Assembly: GCF_030817655.1 (NCBI RefSeq)
Contig: NZ_JAUSZM010000003.1
Location: 9,176,001-9,240,000 of the forward strand
Source: Streptomyces sp. V4I2
Lineage (GTDB): Bacteria; Actinomycetota; Actinomycetes; Streptomycetales; Streptomycetaceae
Reading direction: 5' to 3'
Length of the DNA: 64,000 bases
The translations under genes were made by a program, and so were the position numbers. Numbering within the stretch: position 1 is the stretch's first letter; each line of letters opens with the position of its first letter. Below the pieces are notes generated by a model. That model did no database searches. It was not told the origin of the DNA and worked only from the letters and a program-made list of their open reading frames with translations. Shown here one piece after another: positions 7,831-16,174 of this stretch.

Positions 7831-8411
7831 CAGGCACCGAACCGTGGGAGCGGGGCAGGCCGGGCTTCGGCCACCGGTGGCATCTTGGTCGGCCAGTCGT
7901 CACACCACTCGGGTACTTGCTCCAGGCGTTGGCGAATGTTTCCCGCGAGGCGCTGCACCTCCTGATGGAAGTCCGCGTACGACTCGGAGTCCCGGTACTT
8001 GAGATGAGGCACGCTGTAGTTCTTGAACGCGTTGTCGAGCTGTCGGCGGTGTACCTCCGCCGGGAAGTTCTCACCGTCCGCGAACACGACGGGGAAGATG
8101 AGGCCCTGGCGTTGTGTCAGCCTTTCCCGCTCCTCCATCGTTCCCCACTCGGCCGCGCACCACTCCGAGTGGAAGTACGGAGCGGACAGGACGGGAACCA
8201 GCAGCCGACTCCTGCGCAGTGATCCCACGAGCTCGTCGGGCCATGGGACACCGATCTTGTCGTTGAGATGGCGATCGATGAAGATCTCGACCTTCCCGAT
8301 CTCGTCCTCCAGGCAGCCCTTGAGGATGGGGAAGAAATGATTCCAGACCCATTCCCTGACGTGTCCCGCGCTTCTTCGGTAACTGATGAACACGTCGAAC
8401 TCGTAGTCCAT
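7830..8411 (-). CDS. TIR-domain protein, first gene of the TIR/ATPase cassette
   Basis: The 193-residue protein begins MDYEFDVFISYRRS, the first strand and BB-loop region of a TIR domain, continues with IFIDRHLNDKIGVPWPDEL and LVPVLSAPYFHSEWCAAEW. Glu88 within WCAAEW is at the position of the catalytic glutamate of NAD-cleaving TIR domains. The last 60 residues are outside the domain, Trp- and Pro-rich, and may bind the partner. The form is like the single TIR proteins (FxsC-like) that accompany KGGVGR ATPases, but no radical SAM enzyme or FxSxx peptide lies here. The stop overlaps the start of the ATPase gene by one base. The start at 8411 has only a weak upstream purine run. Confidence 0.85.
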   Translation of the reverse strand: MDYEFDVFISYRRSAGHVREWVWNHFFPILKGCLEDEIGKVEIFIDRHLNDKIGVPWPDELVGSLRRSRLLVPVLSAPYFHSEWCAAEWGTMEERERLTQRQGLIFPVVFADGENFPAEVHRRQLDNAFKNYSVPHLKYRDSESYADFHQEVQRLAGNIRQRLEQVPEWCDDWPTKMPPVAEARPAPLPRFGA

Positions 8412-8601
8412 CGCTGCCCCATTCCCCGTGTCCAGGAATCTGCCTGAACACGACTCCGCCCCTGGTGGAACGGAGTGTAGCCGCCTGATGACTGGTCAAC
8501 TCCCCTTTGCGCGGACCGCCTTGGACGAGTTCCCGCCCCACGGAGGTAAAGGAAGCGGCCGATTGCCGTCTTGTCATGGCCTGTTCGCAGCGCTTACTTT
8601 T

Positions 8602-8629
8602 GCCCCTCCTGACGCATGTCGAGGGGGGC
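8602..8629 (+). promoter_or_regulatory. Hairpin that buries the ribosome binding site of the Rpf/LysM/M23 gene
   Basis: GCCCCTCC at 8602-8609 can pair with GAGGGGGGC at 8621-8629. The right arm is the only Shine-Dalgarno-like sequence before the ATG at 8636, so folding would hide it. I looked for the c-di-AMP (ydaO) riboswitch known upstream of some Streptomyces rpf genes and did not recognise its core here. Confidence 0.4.
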
Positions 8630-8635
8630 TTCTTC

Positions 8636-9823
8636 ATGGCCGTACGCGGCCGGCACCGCCGGTATCAGCCGAACAGGATCAACCGCGCGTCGCTCACCGT
8701 CACGGCGGGCGGCGCCGGGATGGCGATGCCGCTCATCGGGGCCGGGGTCGCGCAGGCCGCCGACGTGGACACCTGGAACAAGGTCGCCGCGTGCGAGTCG
8801 AGCAACGACTGGAACATCAACACCGGCAACGGCTACTACGGCGGACTGCAGTTCACGCGGTCCACCTGGGAGGCGTACGGCGGCACACGGTACGCGCCGA
8901 GGGCGGATCTGGCGACCAAGGACCAGCAGATCGCCGTGGCGGAGAAGGTGCTGGACGGGCAGGGGCCGGGAGCCTGGCCGACGTGCTCGGTGCGGGCCGG
9001 GCTGACGCGGGGCGGCGACACCCCGGACATCCGTCCCGCCGGGACCGGCGACAGCACTCCGAAGAAGTCGGGCAGCGGCTCCACGGCGGACGTGCAGCCG
9101 CAGACCACGCCCCAGTCCCGGGCCGGGACCGCCGAGGTGTACACGGTGGTCCGCGGCGACTCGCTCTCCGAGATCGCCGACGCCGAGCGCGTCCCGGGCG
9201 GTTGGCGCGGGCTGTACACGGCCAACCGGAAGACCATCGGCTCGGATCCCGACCTGATCGTGCCCGGCCAGCGGCTGAAGCTGCGCGGCGGCCAGGAGGC
9301 CGCCGGCACCACCACGACCACGCAGTCCGGCAGCGGCAGGTCCACCAGCGAGAAGGCCTCTTCGAGCACCCAGAGCACCCAGAACACCCAGGACACCGAA
9401 GACAAGGCCACGACCGGCCGTTCCCTGGTCTCCCCGGTGAACGCCACTCTGGGCACGCCCTACCGCAAGACGGGTTCCTCCTGGTCGAAGGGCTACCACA
9501 CCGGCGTCGACTTCGCCGTGCCCACCGGCACGTCCGTGAAGGCGGTCGCGGCGGGCAAGGTCGTCACCTCCGGGTGGGGCGGTTCGTTCGGGTACCAGGT
9601 GGTCATCCGGCACTCCGACGGCCGCTACACCCAGTACGCGCATCTGTCGGCGATCTCCGTGAAGGCCGGGCAGACGGTGGGCGGCGGTCAGCGCCTCGGG
9701 CGTTCGGGCTCCACCGGCAACAGCACGGGCCCGCATCTGCACTTCGAGGTGCGGACGGGGCCCGGCTTCGGAACGGACATCGACCCGGTGGCCTATCTGA
9801 GGGCCGGGGGCGTCAGGATCTGA
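8636..9823 (+). CDS. Secreted cell-wall enzyme: Rpf-like transglycosylase, LysM and M23 peptidase
   Basis: The 395-residue product starts at the ATG at 8636 (MAVRGRHRRYQ), after a GAGGGGGG ribosome site. A signal segment ends in GVAQAADVDTW. Then follow: a resuscitation-promoting-factor/transglycosylase-like domain (WNKVAACESSNDWNINTGNGYYGGLQF, with the catalytic Glu in ACES), a Ser/Thr linker, a LysM motif (YTVVRGDSLSEIA ... LIVPGQRLKL) that binds peptidoglycan, a Gln/Thr/Ser-rich linker, and an M23 endopeptidase (YHTGVDFAVPTG, TQYAHLSAI, GPHLHFEV, giving the zinc ligands). It can therefore cut both glycan and peptide in the wall. Its end overlaps the converging transporter gene by 11 bases. 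Confidence 0.92.
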   Translation: MAVRGRHRRYQPNRINRASLTVTAGGAGMAMPLIGAGVAQAADVDTWNKVAACESSNDWNINTGNGYYGGLQFTRSTWEAYGGTRYAPRADLATKDQQIAVAEKVLDGQGPGAWPTCSVRAGLTRGGDTPDIRPAGTGDSTPKKSGSGSTADVQPQTTPQSRAGTAEVYTVVRGDSLSEIADAERVPGGWRGLYTANRKTIGSDPDLIVPGQRLKLRGGQEAAGTTTTTQSGSGRSTSEKASSSTQSTQNTQDTEDKATTGRSLVSPVNATLGTPYRKTGSSWSKGYHTGVDFAVPTGTSVKAVAAGKVVTSGWGGSFGYQVVIRHSDGRYTQYAHLSAISVKAGQTVGGGQRLGRSGSTGNSTGPHLHFEVRTGPGFGTDIDPVAYLRAGGVRI

Positions 9824-11084
9824 CGCGGGTCCGGCGCCGGCCCCGGCCGCGCACCGGCAGCGGAATGAACGGGCCGCCGTAGAAGGGACCGTACAGATAC
9901 GGCGGCACGTCGGTCACCGACGGCTCCGCGTCCTCGGGGGCGTCCTGCCGGACGGGCGGGACACTCTCCAGCCCCGGTGGCGTGCTGTCCGGCACCGGCG
10001 GGACGCTGTTCAGTACCGACGGCGACACAGGGGCCGGAACGAGCACGCTCTCCGGGACCGCGGCAGCCACCGGAGCCGGGGCGGGCACGGGTTCCTGAAC
10101 CGCCGTGGTCGACGGGGTCGGGACGAGCACGCCCTCCCGCACCCCCGGCTGCTCGGGCACCCGTGCCGACGGCCCCACGGCGGGGACCGGCTCGGCAAGC
10201 GGCGCCACCGGCTGGGCCGCGGGCTCGGGCTGCGGCTCCACGGGCTCCGCGTGCGTGCGCTCCATCCGCTCCGTGGTCAGCAGGATCAGGCCGCCCGCCG
10301 CGACCACACCGCAGCTCAGCGCGAGGGCGGTGCCCGTCGTGCCGTAGCGGAAGGTTTCTCCGAACATCGTGATGCCGACCGCGGCCGCCGCCACCGGGTT
10401 CACGACCGTGAGCGTGGCCAGCGGGGCCGCGAGGCCCGCGCCGCGGTAGGAGGCCTGGGAGAGCAGCATGCCGGCCGTGGCCAGGACGCCGATCACGGCC
10501 AGGGACGGCACGTCGGCCGTGGAGACCCCGCCCGTCCAGTCGACGGCGACGGTCTTCGTGAACACCGAGGACATGCCGAACGCTATGCCGGACGCGACCG
10601 CGAGCAGGATGCTGCGCACCGCCGGGTGCCGGTGTGCGGCCCGGCCGGCGATCATCAGCGCGATCACCGCACCGGCGGTGACGACGGCCACGCCCACCCG
10701 CTGCGTGGTGTCCAGCGACTGCGCGTCGGACGCGCCGACCAGGGAGAGCAGACCGGCGAGACCGACCGTCGCCATGATCGCGCCGCGCCACGCCGTCGCG
10801 CCGGCCTTGCGGCCGACGAACAGAGCGGCCATGGGCAGGGCGAAGACGATGGTCAGCGCGCCCAGCGGCTGGACCAGGCTCAGCGGGCCGTAGGCGAGTG
10901 CCACCACGTGCAGCAGTCCGCCCAGGCCGTTCAGCGCGACCGCCGCCCACCAGATGGGCCGGCGCAGCGGTGCGTACTGCTGACCGGGGGAGGACACCGC
11001 CACCTGCTCCTGGACGATCGCCCCACCGGCATACGCCACGGCGGAGACGAACGACAGCAGCACGGACAACGCGAGGGCACTCAT
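9813..11084 (-). CDS. DMT-superfamily membrane transporter (EamA-like) with Pro/Glu-rich tail
   Basis: The 423-residue protein starts at an ATG after AGGAG. The first 290 residues hold about nine to ten hydrophobic helices, beginning MSALALSVLLSFVSAVAYAGGA, with PLSLVQPLGALTIVFALP and VNPVAAAAVGITMFGE, the repeats expected in EamA/DMT exporters. The last 130 residues are a cytoplasm-compatible tail of Pro, Val, Glu and Ser repeats ending in an Arg-rich RGRGRRRTRVRS. The substrate is unknown. The gene converges with the M23 gene and shares 11 bases with it. Confidence 0.82.
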   Translation of the reverse strand: MSALALSVLLSFVSAVAYAGGAIVQEQVAVSSPGQQYAPLRRPIWWAAVALNGLGGLLHVVALAYGPLSLVQPLGALTIVFALPMAALFVGRKAGATAWRGAIMATVGLAGLLSLVGASDAQSLDTTQRVGVAVVTAGAVIALMIAGRAAHRHPAVRSILLAVASGIAFGMSSVFTKTVAVDWTGGVSTADVPSLAVIGVLATAGMLLSQASYRGAGLAAPLATLTVVNPVAAAAVGITMFGETFRYGTTGTALALSCGVVAAGGLILLTTERMERTHAEPVEPQPEPAAQPVAPLAEPVPAVGPSARVPEQPGVREGVLVPTPSTTAVQEPVPAPAPVAAAVPESVLVPAPVSPSVLNSVPPVPDSTPPGLESVPPVRQDAPEDAEPSVTDVPPYLYGPFYGGPFIPLPVRGRGRRRTRVRS

Positions 11085-11312
11085 GAGCGACTCCTCTGCG
11101 TGAGGCGGGGGCGCTGGGCCCGGCGCTGCGTACGGTCGGCTTCCATAACCAATACGATCTCGCGAAAATTTCTTCCCGTCGTCGTACCTGAGCAGGCAAT
11201 GGGTCCTACTGCCGATGGAGTACGAATCGGTCGCCATCATCCCCAAGGTGGGTGACCCTGGGCGGACCCCTAGTGGTCGCAGCCCCTAGAAGCCTTGGTA
11301 CTACTGCTTTTC

Positions 11313-12062
11313 GTGGACCTCGACCCTGATCTCGCCGCGTTGCGCCGGCTCGGCGGCTTCTTCGCCCTGCGCACCGCACTGAGCCCGGCAGGAGCCCCGC
11401 AGGCCTCCCTGCCCACGCTCGCGCAGGTGTACGCGAAGGGTTCGGCGGATGTTTACGGCAATCCTATGACTTTTCGCGTACGGAAAGTAGGGGAGGTCCT
11501 TCGGTCTCCCGAGGTGCGGATCGCCGCCTCGGTCGCCCAGCAGGGACTCGCCGCCCGCCTGTGGTCGGTGGCCCTCGGCTGCGCCGCCCTCTACGACCGG
11601 ATCCCCGACCTCGACCCCCGGCTGCTGCACTGGGATCCCGACGCCAGCGCCCCCGACGACCTGTGGCTGTCCGCCGTACGACCCCTGCCCGCGGACGCCG
11701 AGACCCTCGCGGACGTCGTACTGCACGCCCACCTGCGGCCACTGACCGAGCACCTGCACTCCCGTTACCGAGTCGCGGAAGGCCTGCTGTGGGGCAACGC
11801 CGCCTCCGCGCTGGCGGGCGCCGCCCGGCAGCTGGACGGCTGGGCGCGGGCTCACGGCCGTATGGACGTGGCCGCCCGAGCCCGTGCCCGCACCGCGGAA
11901 CTCCTCGCCCACCCCCTCCTCGCGGGCACCGGCACCCTCACCGGAACCGCCTTCCGGCGGCGCAGCTGCTGCCTCTACTACCGTGTGCCCGGCGGAGGCG
12001 TCTGTGGTGACTGTTGCTTCACACGACCCCCGCGGTCTTCCCCGCGCGCCGCATCTGGGTGA
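11313..12062 (+). CDS. FhuF-like (2Fe-2S)-binding protein
   Basis: The product has about 249 residues and ends in RRRSCCLYYRVPGGGVCGDCC, a CC-x10-C-x2-C cluster that matches the C-terminal 2Fe-2S site of FhuF-type ferric siderophore reductases. The middle part (GLAARLWSVALGCAALYDRIPDL and WGNAASALAGAARQL) also fits that family. It would reduce ferric siderophores in the cytoplasm. The start is unsure: GTG at 11313 begins the conserved part, and TTG at 11295 is also in frame; neither has a good ribosome site, so the mRNA may be leaderless. No siderophore transporter lies nearby. Confidence 0.75.
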   Translation: MDLDPDLAALRRLGGFFALRTALSPAGAPQASLPTLAQVYAKGSADVYGNPMTFRVRKVGEVLRSPEVRIAASVAQQGLAARLWSVALGCAALYDRIPDLDPRLLHWDPDASAPDDLWLSAVRPLPADAETLADVVLHAHLRPLTEHLHSRYRVAEGLLWGNAASALAGAARQLDGWARAHGRMDVAARARARTAELLAHPLLAGTGTLTGTAFRRRSCCLYYRVPGGGVCGDCCFTRPPRSSPRAASG

Positions 12063-12100
12063 CCATGAAGGCAACCAGCCGCTGAGACAGGGGGTTCCGG

Positions 12101-13252
12101 GTGCGAGTGGGCCTGTTGACCCGGGAGTACCCGCCGGACGTGTACGGCGGTGCGGGTGTTCACGTCGAGTTCCTCGCCCGGGAGTTGAGGTCCCTCGTCG
12201 ACCTTGACGTGCTCTGCTGGGGGGAGGGCCGCGCGGAGGGTGTGATCCGCCACCGCCCCTGGTCCGCGCTGGACACCGCCAACGACGCGCTGCGCACCTT
12301 CTCGGTGGACCTCGCGATGACCGCCGGCCTCGAAGGCCGCGAACTCGTCCACTCCCACACCTGGTACGCCAACCTCGCCGGCCACCTCGGCAAGCTCCTG
12401 TACGGCATGCCGCACGTGATGACGGCCCACTCGCTGGAGCCCCTGCGCCCCTGGAAGGCCGAGCAACTCGGTGGCGGATACGCCCTGTCCAGCTGGGCTG
12501 AGCGCACCGCGATCGAGTCCGCCGACGGGGTGATCGCGGTGTCCGGCGCCATGCGCGAGGACATCCTCGGCTGCTATCCGGCGCTGGATCCGGCCAAGGT
12601 CCACATCGTGCACAACGGCATCGACACCACCCTCTACCGACCCGACCACGGCACCGACGTCCTGCGCCGCATCGGCCTCGACCCGGACCGCCCGTACGTG
12701 CTGTTCGTCGGCCGCATCACCCGTCAGAAGGGCGTCCCGCATCTGCTGCGCGCGGTGCGGGACATCGACCCGGCCGCGCAGGTCGTGCTGTGCGCCGGCG
12801 CCCCCGACACCCCCGAGATCGACCAGGAGTTCCGCGAGCTCTTCCAGGAGCTGAGCCGGGTCCGCGAGGGCGTGCACTGGATCCCGCAGATGCTGCCGCG
12901 CCCCGAGGTGATCCAACTCCTCACGCACGCGGCGGTGTTCGTCTGCCCTTCGGTGTACGAGCCCCTCGGCATCGTCAACCTGGAGGCGATGGCGTGCGGA
13001 ACCCCCGTCGTCGCCTCCCGGGTCGGCGGCATTCCCGAGGTCGTGGACGACGGGAAGACGGGGTTACTCGTCCCGGTGGACGACGACTTCGAGACGGGCC
13101 TCGCGCGGGCGCTGGATTCGGTCCTCGGTGACCCGGCGGCCGCGCGGGACATGGGTGAGGCCGGACGGCAGCGAGCGGTGGGCGAGTTCGGCTGGGACGC
13201 GGTCGCCCGGCGCACCGCCCGGCTGTACGAGGAGATCCTCAAGCCGGATTAG
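12101..13252 (+). CDS. glgA: GT4 glycosyltransferase, glycogen synthase GlgA (GlgM-type)
   Basis: The 383-residue product starts at GTG 12101 as MRVGLLTREYPPDVYGGAGVH, the KxGG-like ADP-glucose site of GT-B starch/glycogen synthases. Conserved are LVHSHTWYANLAGHL, LFVGRITRQKGVPHLL, and the C-terminal CPSVYEPLGIVNLEAMACGTP with the two nucleotide-contacting Glu residues. It is shorter than E. coli GlgA, like the actinobacterial enzyme. The mycobacterial orthologue (GlgM, Rv1212c) makes maltose 1-phosphate from ADP-glucose and glucose 1-phosphate, feeding the GlgE pathway, and this protein may do the same. It is followed by glgC, which supplies its ADP-glucose, 79 bases downstream. Confidence 0.92.
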   Translation: MRVGLLTREYPPDVYGGAGVHVEFLARELRSLVDLDVLCWGEGRAEGVIRHRPWSALDTANDALRTFSVDLAMTAGLEGRELVHSHTWYANLAGHLGKLLYGMPHVMTAHSLEPLRPWKAEQLGGGYALSSWAERTAIESADGVIAVSGAMREDILGCYPALDPAKVHIVHNGIDTTLYRPDHGTDVLRRIGLDPDRPYVLFVGRITRQKGVPHLLRAVRDIDPAAQVVLCAGAPDTPEIDQEFRELFQELSRVREGVHWIPQMLPRPEVIQLLTHAAVFVCPSVYEPLGIVNLEAMACGTPVVASRVGGIPEVVDDGKTGLLVPVDDDFETGLARALDSVLGDPAAARDMGEAGRQRAVGEFGWDAVARRTARLYEEILKPD

Positions 13253-13331
13253 TCGGACGGCAGTTCCTCGAACAGGCGTAGCGCGACCTGCCCAGGGGCA
13301 GGAATGGATCAATCAGGTGAGGGGAGCGGCC

Positions 13332-14552
13332 ATGCGTCGTGGTGGTCCTTCGGTGCTCGGCATCGTGCTGGCGGGCGGAGAGGGCAAGCGACTGATGCCC
13401 CTGACGGCGGACCGCGCGAAACCCGCCGTCACCTTCGGCGGCACATACCGCCTGGTCGACTTCGTGCTGTCCAACCTGGTCAACGCCGACGTCCTGCGCA
13501 TCTGCGTGCTGACGCAGTACAAGTCGCACTCGCTGGACCGGCACATCACCACCACCTGGCGGATGTCCAGCCTCCTCGGCAACTACGTCACCCCGGTCCC
13601 GGCCCAGCAGCGCCTGGGCCCCCGCTGGTACCTGGGCAGCGCCGACGCGATCCTGCAGTCCCTGAACCTCATCTACGACGAACGACCCGAGTACGTGGCC
13701 GTCTTCGGCGCCGACCACGTCTACCGCATGGACCCGCGTCAGATGCTCGCCCAGCACATCGAGAGCGGCGCGGGCGTGACGGTGGCCGGGATACGCGTCC
13801 CGCGCGGCGAGTCGTCGTCCTTCGGCGTGATCAGCCCCGGCTCCGACGGCCAGACGGTGGAGCGCTTCCTGGAGAAGCCCGCCGACCCGCCCGGCCTGAC
13901 CGACGATCCCGAGTGCGTGTTCGCCTCGATGGGCAACTACATCTTCACCACCAAGGCCCTCATCGAGGCGCTGCAACGGGACGCCGAGGACGTGAACTCG
14001 GTGCACGACATGGGCGGCTCGATCCTGCCGCAGCTCACCGACCGCGGCGAGGCCCAGCTCTACGACTTCAGCGCCAACCACGTGCCCGGCGAGACCACCC
14101 GCGACCAGGGTTACTGGCGGGACGTCGGCACGCTCGACGCGTACTACGACGCCCACATGGACCTCATCGCCGAGCGCCCCGCCTTCAACCTCTACAACCG
14201 CAGCTGGCCCATCTACACCCACTCGGGTCAGCTCTCCCCGGCCCGTTTCAACTCCGGCGGCATCGCCAGCGAGTCCATCATCAGCGCGGGCTGCCTGATC
14301 CGCGGCCAGGTCACGCGCTCGGTGCTCTCACCGGGTGTCGTGGTCGACCCGGGAGCCGTCGTCCAGGGTTCGGTGCTGCACGACAACGTCCACATCGGGC
14401 GGGGCGCGGTGGTGCGCGGTGCCGTCCTGGACAAGAACGTCGAGGTGCCGCCCGGCGCGACGATCGGCGTGAACCCGGAGCGGGACGCCGAGCTGTACAC
14501 GGTGTCCAAGGGCGGAGTGATCGCGCTGGGCAAGGGCCAGCGGGTGCCGTAG
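13332..14552 (+). CDS. glgC: Glucose-1-phosphate adenylyltransferase (ADP-glucose pyrophosphorylase)
   Basis: GlgC forms ADP-glucose from ATP and glucose 1-phosphate, the committed step of glycogen and alpha-glucan synthesis. The 406-residue protein starts at the ATG at 13332 after GAGGGGAG. It has the nucleotide loop GIVLAGGEGKRLMPLT, DRAKPAVTFGG, VFGADHVYRMD with the catalytic Asp, FLEKPADPPG with the glucose-1-phosphate Lys, and a C-terminal left-handed beta-helix (SPGVVVDPGAVVQGSVLHDN). The frame is open upstream through the intergenic region, but the conserved start is clear. It probably shares a transcript with glgA and ends before a terminator at 14616. Confidence 0.95.
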   Translation: MRRGGPSVLGIVLAGGEGKRLMPLTADRAKPAVTFGGTYRLVDFVLSNLVNADVLRICVLTQYKSHSLDRHITTTWRMSSLLGNYVTPVPAQQRLGPRWYLGSADAILQSLNLIYDERPEYVAVFGADHVYRMDPRQMLAQHIESGAGVTVAGIRVPRGESSSFGVISPGSDGQTVERFLEKPADPPGLTDDPECVFASMGNYIFTTKALIEALQRDAEDVNSVHDMGGSILPQLTDRGEAQLYDFSANHVPGETTRDQGYWRDVGTLDAYYDAHMDLIAERPAFNLYNRSWPIYTHSGQLSPARFNSGGIASESIISAGCLIRGQVTRSVLSPGVVVDPGAVVQGSVLHDNVHIGRGAVVRGAVLDKNVEVPPGATIGVNPERDAELYTVSKGGVIALGKGQRVP

Positions 14553-14615
14553 AGCCTCGGTGCGTTCCGTGTTGTCAGGGCCTGGGGTGCGCTGATTGGC
14601 CCCATGTGCCACACC

Positions 14616-14644
14616 AGTCCCGCCTCTTTCGTGGAGGCGGGACT
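14616..14644 (+). terminator. Terminator hairpin after glgC
   Basis: AGTCCCGCCTC at 14616-14626 pairs perfectly with GAGGCGGGACT at 14634-14644 around a seven-base loop and is followed by TAATCCGTTGTT. It closes the glgA-glgC unit. Confidence 0.8.
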
Positions 14645-14743
14645 TAATCCGTTGTTAACTGTGCGTAGCTTGATCGTACTTGACCGTAATCGCCTCAGGG
14701 CGGTTGACTGCTGACTCACCCTTCGTCGACGCGAGGCAAGCCA

Positions 14744-16072
14744 TTGACTTCTGACCTGCTCGCACCTCTCGACCTGGCGTTCTGGAACATGGAATCCGCC
14801 GAGCACCCCATGCACCTGGGCGCCCTCGGTGTCTTCACGGCACACTCGCCCACCGCCGGCGCCCACGCGGCCGATCTGCTGGCCGCCCGGGCCGCCGCGG
14901 TGCCCGGACTGCGGATGCGGATCGTGGACGTGTGGCCCCTGGGCTTCCCCGGGGCCTTCGGCGGCGCGGCGCGGGAGCCCGCTCCGGACTTCGACCCGCT
15001 CGCCCACGTCACCCTGCACGCCCCCGCCGCGGACTTCCAGGCCGAGGCCGGCCGGCTGATGCAGCGGCCGCTGGAGCGCGAGCGGCCCCCGTGGGAGGCG
15101 CATGTGCTGCCCGGGGAGGACGGCGTCTCGTTCGCCGTGCTGTTCAAGTTCCACCACGCCCTGGCCGACGGCCTGCGCGCGCTGACGCTCGCCGCCGCGA
15201 TCCTGGACCCGATGGACGTGCCGGCCCGCCGTCCCCGCCCCCTTGAACCGCCCCGCGGCCTCCTCCCGGACGTCCGCAGACTGCCGGGGCTGGTGCGCGG
15301 CGCCCTGTCCGACGTGGGCCGGGCCCTCGACATCGGCGCCTCGGTCGCCCGCTCCACCCTGGACGTGCGCACGTCCGCCGCCCTCACCGCCCGGTCCACC
15401 GGCACCCGCCGCACCGCCGGGGTGGTCGTCGACATCGACGACGTGCACCGCGTCCGCAAGGCCGTCGGCGGCACCGTCAACGACGTCGTGATCGCCGTCG
15501 TCGCCGGCGCCCTGCGCCGCTGGCTGGACGAGCGCGGCGACGGCAGCGAGGGCGTGGCGCCCCGCGCGCTGATCCCCGTGTCCAGGCGCCGCCCGCGCAC
15601 CGCCCACCCACAGGGCAACCGGCTCTCCGGGTACCTGATGCGGCTTCCCGTCGCGGACCCGGACCCGCTCGGCCGCCTGGCCACGGTGCGTACGGCCATG
15701 GACCGCAACAAGGACGCCGGACCCAATCGGGGCGCCGGCGCCGTCGCCCTGCTCGCCGACCACGTCCCGGCGCTCGGCCACCGGCTCGGCGGCCCCTTCG
15801 TGAGTCAGGCCGCCCGGCTCTGGTTCGACATCCTGGTCACCAGCGTTCCCCTGCCCGGCATCGGCCTGAAGCTCGGCGGCAACCCCGTCACCGAGGTCTT
15901 TCCCTTCGCCCCGCTGGCCCGCGGGCAGTCCCTCGCGGTCGCCATCTCGACGTACCGCGGGCGCGTGCACTACGGGCTCGTCGCCGACGCCGAGGCCGTA
16001 CCGGATCTCGACCGGCTGGCCCTCGCCGTGACCGAGGAGGTGCAGACGCTGATCACCGCCTGCGACCCATGA
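14744..16072 (+). CDS. Wax ester synthase/diacylglycerol acyltransferase (WS/DGAT)
   Basis: The 442-residue protein starts at TTG 14744 with GAGG eight bases upstream and reads MTSDLLAPLDLAFWNMES. It has the acyltransferase motif HHALADG (HHxxxDG) at about residue 143, the N-terminal PLERERPPWEAHVLPG block, the GTVNDVVIAVVAGALR block and the C-terminal LARGQSLAVAISTYRG. Such enzymes join acyl-CoA to diacylglycerol or fatty alcohols and make the triacylglycerol stores of Streptomyces. It acts at the membrane face. It is monocistronic between a terminator and the next gene. Confidence 0.92.
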   Translation: MTSDLLAPLDLAFWNMESAEHPMHLGALGVFTAHSPTAGAHAADLLAARAAAVPGLRMRIVDVWPLGFPGAFGGAAREPAPDFDPLAHVTLHAPAADFQAEAGRLMQRPLERERPPWEAHVLPGEDGVSFAVLFKFHHALADGLRALTLAAAILDPMDVPARRPRPLEPPRGLLPDVRRLPGLVRGALSDVGRALDIGASVARSTLDVRTSAALTARSTGTRRTAGVVVDIDDVHRVRKAVGGTVNDVVIAVVAGALRRWLDERGDGSEGVAPRALIPVSRRRPRTAHPQGNRLSGYLMRLPVADPDPLGRLATVRTAMDRNKDAGPNRGAGAVALLADHVPALGHRLGGPFVSQAARLWFDILVTSVPLPGIGLKLGGNPVTEVFPFAPLARGQSLAVAISTYRGRVHYGLVADAEAVPDLDRLALAVTEEVQTLITACDP

Positions 16073-16174
16073 TCGTCACGGGTTTGGTGCTATGGCCCGG
16101 CGCTCCGTAAAATGCCCTGTTCGAAAGCGGTCGTCGTCGGAGCGCCGCGCGAAACCCAGGGAACGGCAGCGGCC

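Noticed and set aside
5980..8411. FxSxx-COOH RiPP system (FxsC-like TIR plus KGGVGR ATPase)
   Set aside because: The protein types are similar, but no radical SAM FxsB and no peptide ending in FxSxx is encoded next to them.
8412..8635. c-di-AMP (ydaO) riboswitch upstream of the Rpf-domain gene
   Set aside because: Expected for some Streptomyces rpf genes, but the conserved core was not recognised in this leader.
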